A stretch of 64,000 nucleotides of DNA from a virus. This document shows positions 61,735 to 64,000 of this stretch, in pieces; the stretch's first letter is position 1; every line of letters begins with the position of its first letter. Made by a program: the position numbers and the translations under genes. The stretch covers positions 1 to 64,000 of the IMG/VR virus record IMGVR_UViG_3300028115_001726; one strand, 5' to 3'. The notes beneath the pieces are model-generated. The model made no database searches. It was not told where the DNA came from and worked only from the letters and a program-made list of their open reading frames with translations.

Positions 61735-62414
61735 ACACACTTGCTATACTACCTATAAAAGGAAACAGCGAAAGAGTGCCACGCAAGAATCTGCGTCCAG
61801 TGGGAAAGTATCTTTATGGAATTACCGAAATAAAAATAGAACAATTACAAAAAAGTCAACACATCTCAGAAATATTTGTTAGTAGTGAAAGTAACGAAGT
61901 TTTAGATATAGTTTCAAAACTTCCTGGAGATAAAAAAGTACATTTACACAAAAGAGATACACAGTATGCCGGTACTTGTCCGGGAGATGTGTGGGTAAAA
62001 CATCTGTCTCAACAAGTAACAAACATACCAGCAGATAACATAGCAATGGTTTTTGCTACAGCACCGTTCTTTACTGAACATGACATTGACGACTTGTTAG
62101 AATTTTACGCTGACTCTGAATACGATAGTGTAGCGACAGCAAATGAAATTAAAAATTTTTTATGGAAAGATGGAGAGCCATTGAATTACGATCCTAATGC
62201 TGTAGGATATTGGCCGTTGACACAAACACTAGAATCTGTGTACGAAATAAATTCAGCAGTGTTTGTAAGTCGGCACAAAGATTTTGTACAAACTGGAAAT
62301 AGACTACCGGGTAAAATAGGATTCTACAAATCATCATGGATGGCAAGTTTGGACATTGATTATCCTGACGATTGGAAAAGATTTGAATTATTATGGCAAA
62401 CTTATACAAAATAA
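61731..62414 (+). CDS. CMP-sugar synthetase-like cytidylyltransferase (NeuA/KdsB type)
   Basis: This 227-residue enzyme starts with AILPIKGNSERVPRKNLRPV, the nucleotide-binding signature of CMP-sialic/CMP-KDO-type synthetases, and has MVFATAPFFTEHDID and SLDIDYPDDW, typical of the family core and metal site. Length is normal for NeuA-like proteins. It probably activates an acidic sugar as a CMP derivative. No NeuB (sialic acid synthase) gene is visible, so the sugar must come from the host or from genes outside the window. ATG 61731 is chosen over the in-frame ATG 61713 because it gives the usual start (MNTLAILPIKG) and a 4-nt ATGA overlap. Confidence 0.82.
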   Translation: MNTLAILPIKGNSERVPRKNLRPVGKYLYGITEIKIEQLQKSQHISEIFVSSESNEVLDIVSKLPGDKKVHLHKRDTQYAGTCPGDVWVKHLSQQVTNIPADNIAMVFATAPFFTEHDIDDLLEFYADSEYDSVATANEIKNFLWKDGEPLNYDPNAVGYWPLTQTLESVYEINSAVFVSRHKDFVQTGNRLPGKIGFYKSSWMASLDIDYPDDWKRFELLWQTYTK

Positions 62415-63340
62415 AAACAAGAAACAACATACTGGTAGTAGACTGGATACTCAGCAATGTGTGTAATTTCAAATGTACATACTGTACACCGGACAGCAAT
62501 GGTGGCGATTTGTATTGGCCTGATATTGAACAGTGTGAAACTGTAGTACGGCGTATCACAGAACAAAGCACACATGATCATAGAATATATACTATACTAG
62601 GCGGCGAGCCTACAGTGTGGAAGAACTTTACAAAGCTCAGTGAAATCATTAAGTCAGTTGATCCTGATAGTGTAGTAAACATTCTAACCAACGGCAGTAG
62701 AACAATCAAATGGTGGAACAGAACCAAGCCATACTTGGATAAAGTAAGCATTAGCTATCACCATCAAGAAGCTGATGTAGATCACACCATTGAAGTTGTG
62801 AATACAATACAACAGGATTGTCAAACCAACATTCAAATGCTAATGGATATCAATGCGTGGGACAAGTGTGTTGGTATATACGAAAAACTGCGAGACAACA
62901 CTGTGGTGCCCATACAGATAAAAAAGCTACAAATTGAATTTGGACAGCGAGACTGGATGCCCTACACTGATGAGCAAAGACAGTGGATGGCTGAAGCACA
63001 TCGCAGCACTGCTAATAGGCCCAGCACAAAACGCAACAAAACCAGTTTAGGCATCAACTGTTATTATGACGACGGTTCTATTACACAAGAAAACAATCAT
63101 GATTTAATACAAGCAGGTAAAAACCGTTTCGAAGGATGGGCATGTAATATTGGCAGAGATTTAGTAGTTATAAAAGCAAACGGTGATGTTGTTCCTGCTA
63201 ATGCTTGTAACAATAAGGTAAGTATGGGCAATATAAAAACATCACCAGAAAAAGTAAATCTTTTAAATGAACCAATTATTTGTGCTTACAAAGAATGTAC
63301 TTGTGGAAGTGATATTGAGATTGACAAATGCACTATTTAG
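62393..63340 (+). CDS. Radical SAM protein, class B
   Basis: This 315-residue protein has CNFKCTYC (C24, C28, C31), TPDSNGGD and GGEP (70-73), then SYHHQEAD. The C-terminal part has FEGWACNIGRDLVVI, NGDVVPANACNNK and IICAYKECTCGSDIEIDK, the class-B late Cys set. It starts inside the cytidylyltransferase gene (22-nt overlap) and overlaps the next radical-SAM gene by 13 nt, so it is tightly coupled on both sides. The sugar-activation neighbour suggests a sugar-linked substrate, but this is inference. Confidence 0.87.
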   Translation: MANLYKIKTRNNILVVDWILSNVCNFKCTYCTPDSNGGDLYWPDIEQCETVVRRITEQSTHDHRIYTILGGEPTVWKNFTKLSEIIKSVDPDSVVNILTNGSRTIKWWNRTKPYLDKVSISYHHQEADVDHTIEVVNTIQQDCQTNIQMLMDINAWDKCVGIYEKLRDNTVVPIQIKKLQIEFGQRDWMPYTDEQRQWMAEAHRSTANRPSTKRNKTSLGINCYYDDGSITQENNHDLIQAGKNRFEGWACNIGRDLVVIKANGDVVPANACNNKVSMGNIKTSPEKVNLLNEPIICAYKECTCGSDIEIDKCTI

Positions 63341-64000
63341 ATAAACCAAAAGTATTACAATTTGAAATTAGTAGTAATTGTAATGCCAATTGTATTGGGT
63401 GTAGTCGTGCTGATCCACTTGATGAACTAAAACTAAATCCTGTTATTAAAAAAAACATTTTTTTACACATTGATATTTTCAAAAAAATTGTTGATGCTGA
63501 TTTTTTCAAAGATATAGAAGAAATACAGTTTTGTGGTAGTATTGACGATCCGCCTATGCATCCTGACTTTCTTGACATGCTACGTCACATAGTGTATAAT
63601 ACTGATAAGAGTATAGTTATACACACAAACGGTAGTTTGCGTAAACCAGAGTACTGGGCCGAAATGGCAACAATACTACAAGGCAGTAGGTATACATTGA
63701 ACTTCAGTGTTGATGGTTTAAAGGACACTAACCCAATATATCGTAGAGGAACAGACTTTGACAAGATTATGGAAAACGCAAAAGCGTTTGTCAAAGCCGG
63801 AGGCCGTCCACAATGGCAGTGGGTTGTTTTTCCTTGGAATGAGCATCAAATTGAAGAAGCCAAAGATCTTGCTAAACAAATTGGATTCACAAGATTCAAA
63901 GAACGCCCTGATACCTGCTTGGACAATAGAGAGCTAGATAAGTTATATGAAAGAACAGAATTAGAAAAGAAACGGTCACAATGGAATTGGGATAGATATG
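63328..64000 (+). CDS. Radical SAM protein, class D (3' end outside window)
   Basis: The frame starts at ATG 63328, inside the previous gene, and runs open to the window edge (224 codons seen). It has CNANCIGC (C18, C22, C25), CGSIDDPPMH where GGEP or GNFGDP is expected, then IHTNGSLRK, FSVDGLKDTNPIYRR and FPWNEHQIEEAKDLA, each with counterparts in 45249 and 57497 (for example FEHNQHQVEEAEEI). The tail with possible SPASM Cys is off the edge, so the full length and the start of the next gene are unknown. It is the eighteenth radical-SAM gene in this window. Confidence 0.85.
   Translation, partial: MHYLDKPKVLQFEISSNCNANCIGCSRADPLDELKLNPVIKKNIFLHIDIFKKIVDADFFKDIEEIQFCGSIDDPPMHPDFLDMLRHIVYNTDKSIVIHTNGSLRKPEYWAEMATILQGSRYTLNFSVDGLKDTNPIYRRGTDFDKIMENAKAFVKAGGRPQWQWVVFPWNEHQIEEAKDLAKQIGFTRFKERPDTCLDNRELDKLYERTELEKKRSQWNWDRY

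Noticed and set aside
61731-62414. Claim that the phage makes sialic acid
   Set aside because: Only the activation-type enzyme is visible; no NeuB-like synthase is present, and NeuA-like enzymes activate several sugars.
1-64000. tRNA genes, integrase, insertion sequences, attachment sites
   Set aside because: The gaps between genes are almost all below 75 nt and none shows a cloverleaf, transposase or terminal inverted repeat.

Overview
This window is part of the genome of a large, AT-rich tailed phage, most likely a marine T4-like myovirus of the cyanophage/pelagiphage kind. The grounds are: a very large virion protein followed by several tail-fibre genes with an adaptor head typical of marine T4-like phages; T4-type late promoters (TATAAATA and close variants) in front of genes; dense packing with ATGA overlaps; and no ribosomal, tRNA or housekeeping genes. 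The host cannot be read from the sequence.

Region 1 (1-21653, all +) is a virion block. It holds a 4.5-kilo-residue structural/adhesion protein cut by the left edge, a small conserved tail protein, three tail-fibre proteins sharing one N-terminal head but with different C-terminal ends (one a tail-collar domain), and two related smaller fibre or structural proteins.

Region 2 (21650-64000) opens with a consensus-like sigma70 promoter and is an accessory island running off the right edge. It contains 18 radical-SAM genes in about 39 kb (17 complete, one cut). They fall into four architectural classes, here called twitch, B, C and D. Mixed in are GT-A and exostosin-like glycosyltransferase candidates, three SGNH-like hydrolases, two paralogous methyltransferase-like proteins, three 2OG-Fe(II) oxygenases, an amidinotransferase, a very short DegT-type protein, an NAD-dependent epimerase, a CMP-sugar synthetase-like cytidylyltransferase, a QueC-like PP-loop enzyme, a kinase-like protein and one more repeat-rich fibre on the minus strand. 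The parts suggest remodelling of a glycan, lipid-sugar, nucleotide or peptide, plausibly cell-surface or virion decoration. The real substrate is not visible.

The island is built from runs of alternating strand. All six convergent gene pairs overlap at their 3' ends (21-53 nt). Six short divergent gaps (26-73 nt) hold promoters. At several starts the promoter -10 element lies only 4-6 nt upstream of the start codon, which predicts leaderless mRNAs. Three near-perfect sigma70 promoters also occur (before 21705, 51054- and 55072). No intergenic stretch exceeds 300 nt, and I saw no tRNA, CRISPR array, integrase or IS element.
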